Shown: positions 1 to 11,917 of the stretch, piece after piece
Layout of the letters: each line of letters starts with the position of its first letter
Numbering within the stretch: position 1 is the stretch's first letter
DNA from: Chaunax sp. Z400
Lineage: Eukaryota > Chordata > Actinopteri > Lophiiformes > Chaunacidae
Assembly: GCA_037577475.1 (NCBI GenBank)
Contig: CM075188.1
Location: 14,404,501-14,468,500, forward strand
DNA length: 64,000 bases
Direction: 5' to 3'
Notes under the pieces: generated by a model
Seen by the model: only the letters and a program-made list of their open reading frames with translations
What the model was told of the DNA's origin: nothing
The model's database searches: none
Position numbers and translations under genes: made by a program

Positions 1-180
1 GGCCAGCAGTTGTAGATATCTTTCTTTACTATGAAAAATCCAGTAAATCCTGTCTCTCGCCCTCTCTGCCTCACTGGGGTGTGGCAGCCAATCACGAGCT
101 TGTAGATTCAGAGCAACAGTCGAGGTCGGACTGGAACATTATTTACTGTTATTGTTGTTGGTGCACAGTGCCAACACATG

Positions 181-270
181 CGCACACACACACACTCATA
201 CATACCTCACCACCACTCTTATTTCCCTTCCAAGTTCCAACACAGACACACACACACACACACACACACT
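181..270. repeat. CA microsatellite
   Basis: Interrupted CA dinucleotide runs, the longest at about 245-268. They lie in a CA-rich stretch that extends loosely to about 580. Confidence 0.9.
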
Positions 271-1204
271 ATAATAACTATATGCACACATGCAAGCACT
301 TTTACAAGACAAGGACAAATGCAAACACATACATGGCACACACACACCAACACATGCGCAAAGGATATAAAACTGAACCTCACACAGGCGATACACACTG
401 ACATTTCCAGACATTAAAGTCAACACACTGTTAAAACAAAAATGCAGAGACTCACAAAGCATTAAAAGACATGAATACATGTAAAGACAAAATATGAATA
501 AACAGTAAAAATCAAACATGGCAAATATGCACGCTAAACAAAAAGACACATTTACACATATCCACACAAACACACACAGATTTTGATAACAGTTGCCACA
601 AAAATCTAGTGGAACCCATTAAAGCGCCGCTCGCCTGGCAAATCAGCTTTAACCTTTTCCTGCCAGACAGAGAGAAGGACAAAGGCGCACTTCTTCTTTG
701 ATTAAACAAAAAATATCACTGCCCGAGTATTTTATCTGCTTAAACTGAGCACACCTCTCTTATCGTCTCCAAAAGGACACAAGGTGGGGTTGAGAGGAGA
801 GGCGTTCAAGACTTCTCTATACTGTCTGACCAAAAGGAGACCATGATGTCCGAATTACACCAACAGGTGTGTGGTTGTGTATTTACACAATACGACAAAA
901 GTTTGCAAGAGATTAACTGCAAATCAGATATATGTTACCTTCGTGCTGACTATTTCAACACAAATGATCCTCTTAGTTTGTGAAATATGGTATGAAAATC
1001 GAATTACTGACACTCTGTTGGTTTTAAATTAACACTATGAACAATTCATCACTCCTGCTTCTCAGTCAGTTACATTATCATGTTGTGATAATGTACTTGG
1101 AAGAAGAGACAGTTACTGTTAGTGAAATCAAGTATGAGCTGATACTTGTAAGGCATCATGAGGCACCAACACTCATACTGGCCTTTTCACATTGTCCGAG
1201 TGTG

Positions 1205-1332
1205 CTTCTGATCTGGCCTCTGATCTGGCTTCTGATCTGGCTTCTGATCTGGCTTCTGATCTGGCCTCTGATCTGGCTTCTGATCTGGCTTCTGATCTGG
1301 CTTCTGATCTGGCCTCTGATCTGGCTTCTGAT
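1205..1332. repeat. 12-bp minisatellite with a 48-bp higher-order period
   Basis: About 10.7 tandem copies of CTTCTGATCTGG. Every fourth unit carries CCTCTG instead of CTTCTG, so the true repeat is four units (48 bp). The reading frame stays open on both strands only because the unit is a multiple of three; it is not a coding region. Confidence 0.95.
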
Positions 1333-2104
1333 TTTGTTTTCTGGCAACATTCATCAGCTCTTTAATGCAATGATTTCCAGCAGCCAACTACTATTTGAAA
1401 TGCTGCATCTTCCACGAACGCATAAGAAGAGAGAGTCCTGACAGGGCTTGTATTCCAGCTGTGCTTGTGACAATACAGGATGAAATACATTATTTACAAA
1501 TACATGTTCATGTAGACACACAGACACAGCCTATAACCCACAAAGACACGCACACACACACACTCCCACTAACTGTTCTTTGCACCCTCTCCACAGATCA
1601 CATTTCACAGCAACACCAGAAATAAAAGTTCCACTGGCAAAGGAGGGCTGCAGAGGAAGAGGGGGAGAGAGAGAAAAGACAGAGGGAGGAAAAACAAGAG
1701 AGAGCCAGAAGGAGAGAGATATCGATTGGTTGGAGTCGCCTCAATCTGGGATTGAACTTTATCAAAAACGCAGAGCATCACAGCAGGAAGCTCTCTGATA
1801 CGCCTCTAAAGGAGAGAACAGAGAAATGTTCACACTATTCTTCCATCGCTTCTCTCATTCATTTTAATTTCTCTTCCCACCCCCGGCCGTGCCTTTTTAA
1901 AGAATTCTTTCTCACTCTTTTATTCCCTTCTTGGCTCTTACATCTTTCACTTTCTCCCTTTGTTTTCCACTTGTCTCTTGTTTCTCCCAGTGTCTCCGTT
2001 TCCCTTCTATTCCAGTGGTGGGCTTATTAGCATTCTCTCTGTACATATAATTGATTCCTCATGCCTTCCTCTTGTGAAAATGTCATTCATAATTCTGTGT
2101 GATA

Positions 2105-2180
2105 GCTAGCTGGCTGGCTGGCTGGCTTGCTGGCTGGCTGACTGAGTGGTTAGCAGGCTGGCTGGCTGGCTGGCTGGCTG
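2105..2180. repeat. GGCT tetranucleotide repeat
   Basis: Tandem CTGG/GGCT units in two blocks, interrupted around 2140-2154 by a diverged segment. Confidence 0.9.
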
Positions 2181-3066
2181 CGAGGCAAAGTGGCCACTGA
2201 CCCATTTGTAGCAGATTCAAAGAGACTGACAACAAAATCTGATTATAGACACCGGACCGGGGTCCTGGTGAAACACATGGCCTAAGATAAACCGGGCTTA
2301 AGCTGTCATTCATCCTTCTGTGGTTTTTACTCTATGCATTTAACCTGTTTTAACCCTGGCAGGAAAATAAAAGCACAAATTCTCACAGCTGATGAAGAAG
2401 GGAACTGAAGGAGGGAAGGGACTTAAGGAGGTAATAAAGGGGAAGAAAGAGATACGACAGCTGGAACTGACCGATTTACAGACACGAACACTGACACAGA
2501 TGCAAACACATATTAATACAGACAAATCTGTTAAACACACACTGAGAGACGACCTAACACAAATGGAAACACACACACATAGTGTGCAGATTCAGTTATA
2601 TGCCATTTACACCGCTAACCAGCATCAAGATCTCAAAGGCACCTGGTTGCAGCTGACAGAGAGGGAGGTGGAGTGTGTGTACATAACAGGGAATCTCTTA
2701 GCCTAAATACCCCCCCCATCCCTCCCGTCACGTCTCACTCCTCATGTTACAGTAGAGTCCCTATAACTAAACAAGACTGAGGGACAACAGAGACGGGCTG
2801 AAAACGACAGACGGGAAAAGACTTGAGCACAGACCAAGAAGCAGAGACACACGAGGACAGACCGGGAGGAAGTAAAAAGAAGGAAAGACACAGCATAAGA
2901 GAGACGAGAGAGTAAAAAAGAGGACAGAGGGAGATAGAAGTGACATGGTGAATGTGAGGCGCGAAAGCATCAGAGAGACTGGAGTTGAGAGACAGACATA
3001 GAGGGAAAGACAGACAGAAACAGAGTCAGACAGACAGGAGAAAGAGACATAAGGAGGTGTACTTAC

Positions 3067-3090
3067 CGGATGCCTGCCCTGAGGGTACAT
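3067..3090 (-). CDS. tle2: First coding exon of a full-length TLE co-repressor, probably tle2 (partial gene)
   Basis: On the minus strand the sequence encodes MYPQGRHP, followed at once by a perfect GTAAGT donor in phase 0. MYPQGRHP is the exact N-terminus of vertebrate TLE2 and TLE3, and their first coding exon ends at this residue. The ATG at 3090-3088 has A at -3. The position downstream of tle5 on the same strand matches the vertebrate TLE5-TLE2 tandem, so tle2 is preferred over tle3. The rest of the gene lies past the left edge. Family knowledge: TLE2 is a nuclear co-repressor that is recruited by DNA-binding factors through its WD40 domain and oligomerises through its Q domain. An eight-residue match alone would be weak; the exact splice site and the synteny make it convincing. 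Confidence 0.85.
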
Positions 3091-4000
3091 GATCCCAGGA
3101 GAGGAGAGGCTGCCAGTCCGTTTGATGGCCAGGTTAGTCCCCTGGCCCTCCACTCCTCTGCCCTCCACTGGTTACACACACACCCTCTCACACACTCAGT
3201 GAGTCCAGCCCCTAGTCCTCAGAGTTGAACACAGCAGTATTTCCAGAGTCTCTCTCCTTCTTCTCTTCCTTCCTCTCTCTTCTAGGACAAATTCCTGTTG
3301 ACATACAACTGAGGAGCGTTCGATCTGTCCGTTTGTTTATCCAACAATGTCATGATAGAACGGAGCACCAGGTTTTGCCTCCTTATCCTCTTCCTTCTTC
3401 TTCGTTTCCCAGTGACACCAAAGTGTTTGTCCTCTCTCCCTCTGTCTCCACCTCCTAGTCTTCCTCAGAGTGTCTCTCTCCCTTTTCCTAAACCTGAGCT
3501 CAGTCAAGGTCCACACGTAGTGACATAACAGAGAATTTCATCCAGGGAGGCTCCCCTTCTCCCCTCCTGCTACTCTTCACCTCGTGCCCCTTCACCCGGC
3601 CGCCCAATGGCGAAACATACAAACATAAACACACACTCTATCCAAACAGTCTTCTTCTCTGCTTTTTCCTCCTCTTCACCCTCTCTGACACACTGAAGCC
3701 TCTGCTTTGACTGCTGCCGCAGAAAAGGAGAAGGATAATAAGGATGAGAAGAAAAAGGAGGAGGGAGGAGACGACACAGAGAGTAGGAGCTTTGTTTTTA
3801 ATCTAAATGTGGGAAGAAAAAAAAAATGCGAGAGGAAAGCAGGAAAGAACAGCAGGTCAGTGGAAGATCCAGCGGGCTTTTCAGCAGCAAGCCCTAGACT
3901 GTAATATATTGTGCCTGTTGGCTTCAACACAAACACGACAGGCTGCTAAAGCTCCTCTTAAGGTGGAACTGAGCAGATAGAGGCATCCAATCAGGGAGAG
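3091..4000 (-). promoter_or_regulatory. Probable tle2 5' UTR and promoter region
   Basis: This is the region upstream of the tle2 start codon. It holds a small GC-rich block around 3580-3615 with a CCAAT box (3604-3608, an inverted one relative to tle2) inside CCGCCCAATGG, a likely NF-Y site. No TATA box is evident on the minus strand. The transcription start cannot be fixed from the sequence. Confidence 0.35.
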
Positions 4001-5640
4001 GGAGGAGAGAGAGGCAACCAGAGAGACGGATCTCTTTTCAGTTGTGGTCAGACAGACAAAGCAATCACTCATGCACAAAGACTTGGGCTCAAAATGATAT
4101 GAATCGAGATTTACACACGCAAACGCTCCGACACTCACACACACATATTCATGACAGCTCTGTGGACAGACACTCTTGTTACGCTGCACACAAACACACA
4201 CACACACGTACACACACAACACTGGGAGTGATAAGTTTATTACTCAGTTTACACACTGTACTAAAATGTGTCTTAGATGACTGCATAGCTAGCCAGCTGA
4301 GATGCACTGCATCCAGATGTTTGTCAAGTGTAAATACATCATCACCACGTCAAACCACATAACTCGTCCATAAAAAGAGAAAACATCAGAGCAGCATCAC
4401 CCCCAATTAACCCAGTTAATGTCCAGTCAAAGTGTACAGTACATGGCACATCAGCACCACAAAAGAAGAGACAGAAAACAGAGACACTACACGTTTGTTT
4501 GAGTTTGTTTGCATGGGTTTTTGCATTGATTATTTTACTGTTGAACCACAACATTAAGCTTTTTCTGTATAAAAACACCACATTGCATTCAGTTCATTGG
4601 AGAACAGTTAGAATGGCAACAAAGTAAACAAACTCATACACATAGCCAGATTATTTGAAAGATTGAAACATTTGAAAGATTAACGGTCAAGACTTCTTGT
4701 TTTCTTTTTTTATACCTTTTTACGTATCTACTCATTAAAAGTGTGGATATAAATGGGCAGAAATGATTGAATCCATCCCTTAACGTGGATCTACTCTAAA
4801 CTGTAATGGGTTCTTTCTTACATGCTCAGCCCTTCTACCAAGTTTCATCAAAACATGTCAGGCACTGGAAACGGTGGGGGAGAAAACCCCTATGCTTGTC
4901 TTGCTGCTCTGTGTTGCCAGGTGATATTAGACCATATATTAATTTAGCACATACCATGTTCAGGTTTTTACATTTGCTATTCTAACCATCTGTTGGTAGA
5001 TGGTATTTTGGGGGTAAAGCACTGGACTCATAGGAAGTGATTCATTTTATTTTGTCATAGCGGCAACACTGGTTTGCTTTAAATAAACAGAGGTGGGCCA
5101 CAAAAAAAAAAAAAAAAGGTTAAGAAAAAACATTAAAGTCAATTGACAATTGACTTGGTCACACATTCTGTGGTGTTTGGTAAAGATGCACCAAAACATT
5201 TACTTACTGTCCAAGATGTCATCAAAATTAATACATATTTTTAGGATTCCCGCTAAAACACCACACAAATATGCCCACTTCTGTGAGTTGGAAATGGCTG
5301 CGTGGCTACTTTTGACTGCTGGCTCTGGTGCACGTTATTTACAGGACTTCCCAGAATGGACCTGCACTGATTAAGCCCTGGTATTTAAAGCCTTTCCATG
5401 TACAGTACTCCAGACTGGCCCAGCCGTCTTTTGTTGCTGTTTATAATGAGTTTATCCAGGGCAGCCCTGCCTTTGAACTTGATCAAATGTCCATTAATCT
5501 GACACTAAAATCGGATACAGTCACTCTTGGCATCTGTGGAAGGTTTCCAGTAAGACAGAAAGACATTTGAAAACAAGTGGGTTAGCCAAAGGGCAGGCCT
5601 AAAGCCTCAATTAAGGTCACACACAGACATCCTCTTATTC
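4000..5640. other. Intergenic, AT-rich, little content
   Basis: A CA run lies near 4190-4215 and a poly(A) tract at 5102-5117. A 9-bp perfect hairpin (5136-5156, 3-nt loop) is also present. Around 4785-4857 the wording (GGATCTACTC, then CCAAGTTTCATCAAAAC) resembles the tail of a common fish interspersed repeat. No gene was seen. Confidence 0.5.
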
Positions 5641-5689
5641 ATTGCAATCTATGTCATGGATCTGATCCTCGTCTGTTGGTTCCTCTTAT

Positions 5690-6060
5690 TTTGAAAGGTT
5701 TATGTCATGATTTTGTGCCACTGTTTCCTGTTTTTATTTTGTAAGCTTAATTCCATGCCGTGTCATTTGCATTACTCTTGCTGTTGTCTTATCTTGTGAT
5801 CTGTTTTGACCTTTTGTTTCCCCTGTCTCGGTTTTAGTCTTCTGTTTTCTGTTCTAGTTCGTTGCCTCTCCCTCTGTGTCTTTGTAGGCCTGTCTCATGT
5901 GAGTTTATCTTTGTATCCTCCTTGTGTCTTCCCCTTTAATATTTTCCCTCCAGTGTGTGATTGTCTGATTATCTCCACCTGTGGTTGTCTCCTCATCCCT
6001 GTGACACCTGTTTGTCATTCCCTCTTATCCCAGTGTATTTAGTCTGTATGATTCCTTCCC
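5690..6060 (+). repeat. T-rich dispersed-repeat-like segment
   Basis: A strongly pyrimidine-biased block with repeated TCTGTTTTC, CTCCACCTG and CATTCCCTC phrases and a near-end GTGTATTTAGTCTG. This composition resembles LTR or 5'-end segments of fish retroelements, but I cannot assign a family and saw no terminal repeats. Confidence 0.3.
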
Positions 6061-6089
6061 TTTTTTTGGCTCACCTTGGGATATATATA

Positions 6090-6380
6090 TATACATCCAT
6101 CCATCCCAATTACTCACATCCAAACCAATTATCCTGTTAAGGTTGCACGGGGCTGGAGCCTATAGCACACACCGGTTGAGAGAGGCAGAACTTGAACAGG
6201 TTGCCAGAGCATCTACGAGCACATTCTTAAAAGCAATTGTTCTAGTTTACTTGACTTGCATGTCTTCAGACTGCGGAAGGACATTCTTAGAGACAAGGAA
6301 ATAACATGTTCACTTCACTGAGCTTCTGTCCAAGATTCAAACCCAGGGGCTTCATGCAGTGAGACAACAGTCACTTGCTC
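6090..6380 (+). repeat. Diverged copy of a common fish interspersed repeat
   Basis: It begins with CATC tandem units and continues with phrases typical of an abundant teleost repeat: ATCCTGTT, GGGGCTGGAGCCTAT, TTGCATGTCTTCAGACTG and TTCAAACCCAGGGGCTTC. These appear in the expected order, with scattered mutations throughout. The family name is not assigned. Confidence 0.55.
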
Positions 6381-7619
6381 AAAAAGTGGCAAAGATGAAC
6401 TTAAACTGAGACACATAACGCTTCTAATAGAATGAAATCTTTCAATTTTGAGCCCTCTAAACGCGCTCTGTAAATACTTTACACATTGTCACTCTCTTCC
6501 TTCCTCTTTCCTGTTCTTCTCCCCATCTGCCTTCATTCACAAATCTCTCTCTCAGCTTCGTCTCTTCTCACACACACACAGACATACTGTACACCGTCAC
6601 TCAATTGTGCCCCCACTGCCAACACCACCGTTCCCCTTGTAGACCATTGTACTAATCAGCATTATCTAATTGTCTAGAATGGATTATGGAGATAATTATC
6701 CCCCCGACTCCACACACTGGTTTTCAGAGAGACAGATGGGCAGGCGTACAAACACACTGACAGACACAGACATCAACACAGTCAAGAAGTTACACGAGTT
6801 TGAGGCTTGCAGTTGTATTTATCACAAGCGCATCATAGCACTGAACTGATCTATAGCATGCTTCCAGAACAACAAAGTGTGTGGTGGGCTGTTTTTGTCA
6901 GGAATGCCAACTAACTCCATCACTTATTTGTGATTTCAGGTATGACATTTAGGCAATCATAAATTGATACATCTTGATTTTAGGTTGGATGCAAATGATC
7001 TCTGTAAAACGCAGAGGGCTGCATGAGTTCCAACAAAAAAACATGAATGCATATAGAGGGAGTAAGTTTGCCTTCAGTCTGTTCCTTTTTATCAGAAATT
7101 TCTAAACAATCAAAAGAAAGTTGAAAAACAGAACAAATATTTGATAATTTCCTGGTTTTAAACTAATCTAATTTTCCCACAAAATGCAGAAAATGAGAAA
7201 ATAAGTGTGCCGATATATTATGAATGCATCAAAAAGAGTGTCTTTTACTAACCTCTGCCTTTGTAATGCATGAGGAGGCTCAGCGACAGAGGCTGAGGGG
7301 ATCCACAGAGGAGAGTTGGCACCTTCATAACACTGGTGAGCGCCTAAAACACAGAGGAACAGACACAGCTGCTGGCACAGATCCTGACAAGCCCTGAGTA
7401 GCAGAACTAGATTCTATTAGCTGACCACTAAAAAATAATGCATACCAGCTAATAACAGTAGCAAAGACTTCTCGAAGAATTCATAGCACTTAATTTGTGT
7501 TAGGGATTCAGGTCAGCTATATATCCTAAACTACCCTGAACCATCTTCATCAGGTTATTGTTCATAGATGACAAGATCCATATTATAACATTATTTGAGC
7601 ACTATTTCCAGGAGGTCCA
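6381..7619. other. Intergenic, nothing recognisable
   Basis: AT-rich sequence with a short pyrimidine-rich stretch near 6490-6570. No gene, RNA or transposon could be supported. Confidence 0.5.
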
Positions 7620-8241
7620 CAGGATCAAACATAGCAAATTATGTAATACCACCTACTTCCTTGACCCTGGAAACCTTCTCCTAGCATTTGGAATCATGCA
7701 TCTTTTATCAGCAGTTTATGAGTTGTCAACAGAAATGTGATTTCCCATAACGGTAGATCTCGATCTATTTAATGTCCAGATATAACTTCTTACCTTTAAC
7801 GGATACATGAAATCCATTCGAGTGCCTCAGAGATATGATCTGCATTATCTCAGCAACATATTGGTCTCTACCCCTCTGTTACTGTACTGATCCAATACAT
7901 ATCGAGCACCTCCAAATATATATTTTACTGTCCCAGATCCACGTCATAATTCATATCTGGATCTAATTGTGCTGCACTGTTGAATCGTCATGAGTTGCCT
8001 AGGTGTCTTTATTTTGATTAGACTATTTTTATTTTTCATAATATTGGAATAATGCTGAAAAAGGGCCTATATTGCAATGTTGAAAAAAAGTGGTGATCCA
8101 GGATCTGCATCTGTACTTGGATCAGCTTCAAAATTAAACCAACTCCTCTTCTTAATCAAAATGCATTGACAACACCTGTGTGATATTTTGGGGGCTAACT
8201 GATTATCTAACGTGAGTGATCACATAACCTCTTCCAACAAG
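7620..8241 (+). repeat. Dispersed repeat family C, copy 1
   Basis: This aligns by eye over its whole length with 19376-19958 and 28648-29240. Shared blocks are: CTGGAAACC and GGAATCAT phrases, a 'TACATGAAATCCATT' block, a 'CCCAGATC' block followed by a variable 'ATCTGGATCTAA' phrase, 'GATCCAGGATCTGCATCTGTAC', and the end 'GTGATCACATAAC'. There is no coding capacity. Family name unknown; the ending resembles the 3' tail of a fish retroelement. Confidence 0.75.
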
Positions 8242-8840
8242 AGTTGGAACTACAATGGGCAATTTATTTATGTCACATGTAATAAATTTGATATTGAAGA
8301 ATGGATAAAACTCTTGTTGCTTACTGTAATAAATTCTTCATTTCTTCCCTTGGTTAGAAGCAAGATGCAAGGTTCGATTAGCTGTAGGCTAAAAACAGCT
8401 TTATTTCTGATTCTGATTTTTTTCCCTTAAATGAAAATTGGCAGCCTGTTTTACAGAGTTGATAATTGGTCAAGATAATGATATAATTTATTGTCAAATA
8501 ACTTTATAGCCAATAAATACTGCTACAAAAACACTAGAATAATGTATTTCTACCTTCATAAGCTTAGCCTACCTGTCTAATGCAGCGCCATTTCACAGGA
8601 ACTAGAACCTTGAAAACAATAATAAAAGCAGCTTTGGAGATGTCACTTACATTCAGTCACCTGTAGTTACCTGCGTAGGTAACCAATTTTAGTTTTTCTT
8701 ATCGACAATGAGCTCTAAAGGTAACTCAAGTTTGATGCGTAGGTAGCACATCTCAATTTAGACTGTACAAAATGATACCAGCAACTCTTCAGCTCCACCT
8801 TAAAACCTCTTCCTTGTCTGAGGGCAGTCTCTGCATTCTG

Positions 8841-9080
8841 ATTGGTCGAAGGGGTGCCTCATCCCGACCAATAACTCTAAGGGGACCCCACGTTGGGTCC
8901 TTGTGTCATGGGACAATCTGGCCAATCCCGAGCCGAGCCGACCCCTGAATGGATGTGGGCGGCGGCGAGGGGCGGAGGGGAGCATAGGAGTCTGTGGGGA
9001 TTGTGGGCATTGAAGTCCCAATTATTCTGTACACACAAGCGCGCGTGTGCCCACGCACGCTGTCAGTCACGCTATATAAA
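8841..9080 (+). promoter_or_regulatory. Promoter-like GC-rich island without an assigned gene
   Basis: In an AT-rich neighbourhood this block packs an inverted CCAAT box (8841-8845), two direct CCAAT boxes (8868-8872 and 8922-8926), GC boxes around 8955-8976 (GTGGGCGG and GGGGCGG), and a TATA box TATATAAA at 9073-9080. The order, CCAAT boxes then GC boxes then TATA, fits a plus-strand RNA polymerase II promoter starting near 9105. No convincing ORF follows. A non-coding RNA promoter, an exapted transposon promoter or chance clustering remain possible. Confidence 0.4.
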
Positions 9081-10379
9081 TGCTCAGTAAATTCTGCCAT
9101 TAATTTCAATCCCGCTATTTCTACTAGACAGACATCTAGCAAAGGGAGCAAAGTCCAGTTAGAAATTCAATATTCTTTCTTATTGCCAGTTTTCTTTATT
9201 CCACTTCAAACATAAAGACACTTAAAATAAATAAATGGGTGGCCAGATTAAAATAATGAGGTTTATGGAACAACAACAATAAATCAAAACCTACAATGGC
9301 ACTCAGCCTGGAGTGTCTGTTTCTGCTTTGAAATACTGCAGTCAGTGTACTGCTGTTATGTCAGTTTGTTAGTCCAGATCTTCCCCTTCTTTCTTTGTCG
9401 ATATCAGGAAGAGTAGTTCCTTAGTTTCACATACACACAATTGAAAGTCACACTTGTACATAGTCAGAAACACACAAACAATTGACTATTCTGATGTTAA
9501 GTACTTATTTCCTGCCTACACCCCCCTCTCTCTCTCTGTTTTAACTAACAAACACACATCCCTATCTGAGCTCCTTCCTTGTTCCATGATAGCTCCTTCA
9601 CAGACCACATTTTATAAGACTGTTGCCGCAGAACAAAAATAAAAACCTGCTGACTCCCATTTTACTCACTGTCTTGTTTTTTCTTGTGTAGAAGGCTGAC
9701 GCAAAGCTTTATGGACTGGATAAATGCATTCTCTCAAAGAGGATAATGTCATATTCATGAATATATGGCTGAGGAATGCAATATGCATGGTGGGAAAGAG
9801 GTCCTGACTGTATCTGCTTTTTAAAGGAAACAACTATCGTGGGGCCCAGTGAGATGGTCACAGGCTGCAATGCTCAGTGCATGCATATGTAATTGCGATT
9901 TCCTATATACCTGCTCCTCCTCAACATGTCTCACCTACAGTACATTTTCTTAAGTTAATGATTTTGAGTGTCCCTTGATGGTGGTGATAGTAAGCAAGAG
10001 TAAGAACCATGAAGTGAGAACCACATGTGTGGTCGCATTGCCTGCATGGTCTGTTGAGGCTGATGTTTATGATGAAACTGGCAGCTCTGATTCTTCTGCA
10101 CAAGGTTTATCCCTAATTATCCTAATTATTGTCTGGAAATATTCAGATGCTCTTCAGCTGAAAAAAGTCTGGCAACAAAACTTTACATTTACCATTGTTT
10201 AAAGCTATTGTTTTGAATTGAGTTGTGTCCGATACCAAATGACATTGAAGCTTTGCATGCCACTAAGTTTCCTTTGTGGTTTCGGTTTAAATGTTTCATT
10301 TAAAAGTTTTTTGAAAGAGAATGTCTGCACGCTGACTCTGTAATCAGTTGTATTAAATTCTAATTACCTATTTGAGTAA
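9081..10379. other. Intergenic, nothing recognisable
   Basis: AT-rich sequence downstream of the promoter-like island. There is an AATAAA near 9228. No ORF or RNA structure could be supported. Confidence 0.45.
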
Positions 10380-10475
10380 AAATGAATTAGGTTTAATTCA
10401 GTCTATTCTCTCCTACCGTTTTATTTTATTCAATGGAATGTGAAACTCACTACTTTCATTTAAACCTTAACAAAT
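10380..10475 (+). repeat. Direct repeat flanking a Tc1 remnant, copy 1
   Basis: AAATGAATT, then TTCAGTC-ATTCTCTC, TTTTATTCA-TGAA and GAAACT-ACT-TTCATTTAAACCTT phrases recur in the same order at 11465-11575. The two copies lie about 1.1 kb apart, on either side of the Tc1/mariner remnant. Confidence 0.6.
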
Positions 10476-10639
10476 ATAACACAGTGTTTATTTGTAAATT
10501 TGCTTGGTTAGTTTGTGTCATAAGAAAATAACAACCTTTATTTTGTTCCTTATCGACTTTTAATGTAATCAGTGACAAAACAACACTAAAAAAAATAAGC
10601 ACCATAAATTCATCAGCAGATACCACTGGGGTATTTATC

Positions 10640-11230
10640 ATTTTTCACAATCAGTAATTAGTGTGTTCCACATAAGCATCGATTACAGCAGTAATCCTCC
10701 TCCTCATGGACTGGCACATCCTCCTCGATGTCATCATGTGTGATGGAGGCCCACTCTTCAATCAGAGCTGCCTGGAGTTGCTGCTGAGTCTGTGGAGGAT
10801 GTTCATGTTGACACAGGTTTTCAGTGGTTTAGGTGAGGGCTCATTTTTGGCATGTCCAGAACTGTGACATCATTCTCCTCCAGAAATTGGGCACACATAT
10901 GATCTTGGCAATGTTATCCTGTCAGCACAGCACCCATATAAGGTGCTTCTGAGTTGCAAATATGTCGATCCTGATTCCAGGTCATTACACGTGGTCAACC
11001 AGGGCAGGGGGGGTCTGTCGTTGATCCCCTGGTTATATGTAGCGCTTATGTGGACATGCTATTGTGGAATGGTGAGCATTCACCACCCTGGTGAGTTGCC
11101 GGGTGGACTTCCCCGCCTCCACCACGCCAATAGTACAATCCATGGCATTCTTGCAGATGTCATTTTCTCCCAAATCTCTGTGTCTTTTTATAGGATTGGA
11201 GTGCTTTAACAAGGGAGTGGTCATTAGGGA
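10640..11230 (-). pseudogene. Decayed Tc1/mariner transposase remnant
   Basis: Read on the minus strand, 11130-11205 encodes a helix-turn-helix-like N-terminus (IGVVEAGKSTRQLTRVV). The stretch 10660-10765 encodes the usual C-terminus in two frames (LQAALIEEWASI, then SMRRRITAVIDA). The catalytic middle is mostly gone and frames are broken, so it is a dead, internally deleted copy. Terminal inverted repeats were not defined. Confidence 0.7.
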
Positions 11231-11464
11231 TTAGTTGGACAAAAGCATCATGGCTATTTCTCTAAAAATTGTGTTTTCAGATTCAAAACTACTCAGAAAA
11301 ATCAATGAAGCATGACAAAACCTCATGCTGAGATTCATCACAAAACCTGTCCTACCTGCAGATGTACAGCCTGTTTTAAAATAGAGAAACGTTTGTCTCA
11401 AATTGGGTCAGAAATTAGTCAGATCCCTTGAGTGTATTATATGCTAATCAACTTTTTATGTTAA

Positions 11465-11575
11465 AATGAATTCTCTTGAGTTCAGTTCAGTCCATTTTCT
11501 CTTGCTTTGTTCTGTTTTGTTCTATTCATTGAATATGAAACTTCCTAGCTTTATTCAAACCTTTCAAACACATGT
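11465..11575 (+). repeat. Direct repeat flanking a Tc1 remnant, copy 2
   Basis: This is the second, slightly longer copy of the block at 10380-10475, diverged by substitutions and small indels. Confidence 0.6.
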
Positions 11576-11884
11576 CGCCGTCATCATGAGTGGAAGGAGT
11601 TTGTCCAGTTGTCATAATTGCTCAGCTGGTTAGGCCAGGGCCACACACATCTGCTGATGAAGACTGTGAGAGTCAATGGAAAGCTGCCAGAAATACAGAA
11701 CCACACCCTTCAGACAGCAGCCAGCGCTATATGGTAAGCCTTGAGTTAAGATTTGTTCAAAATCTCTACGTGTACTTTATTGTTGCCTTCTTCTTTTTTG
11801 GTTCTGTTCTTTTAAATGAAAGGATATATGGGAATAAAATCAAAGATGAAAACAGAAATCCATCGATGCTGACCTGAACATGTA

Positions 11885-11885
11885 G

Positions 11886-11914
<29 letters not shown>
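11885..11914. repeat. CA microsatellite
   Basis: About 15 CA units just downstream of the second flanking direct repeat. Confidence 0.9.

Positions 11915-11917
<3 letters not shown>

Larger units (their letters stand above)
1..3066 (-). other. tle2 intron 1 (part)
   Basis: The sequence after the exon 1 donor runs to the window edge. No second TLE exon (DRIK-EEFQFLQAQYH type) is visible on the minus strand here, so the intron is longer than 3.0 kb. It holds CA runs, a 12-bp minisatellite (1205-1332) and a GGCT repeat (2105-2180). Confidence 0.75.

Noticed and set aside
1037..1441. 134-codon frame with IWLL repeats
   Set aside because: It is produced by the 12-bp minisatellite; it lies in tle2 intron 1 and has no protein-family signature.
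3067..3168. N-terminally extended reading frame ahead of MYPQGRHP in tle2
   Set aside because: The frame is open for 26 codons upstream, but the first codon is GTG and no in-frame ATG lies there, so the normal ATG at 3090-3088 is the likely start.
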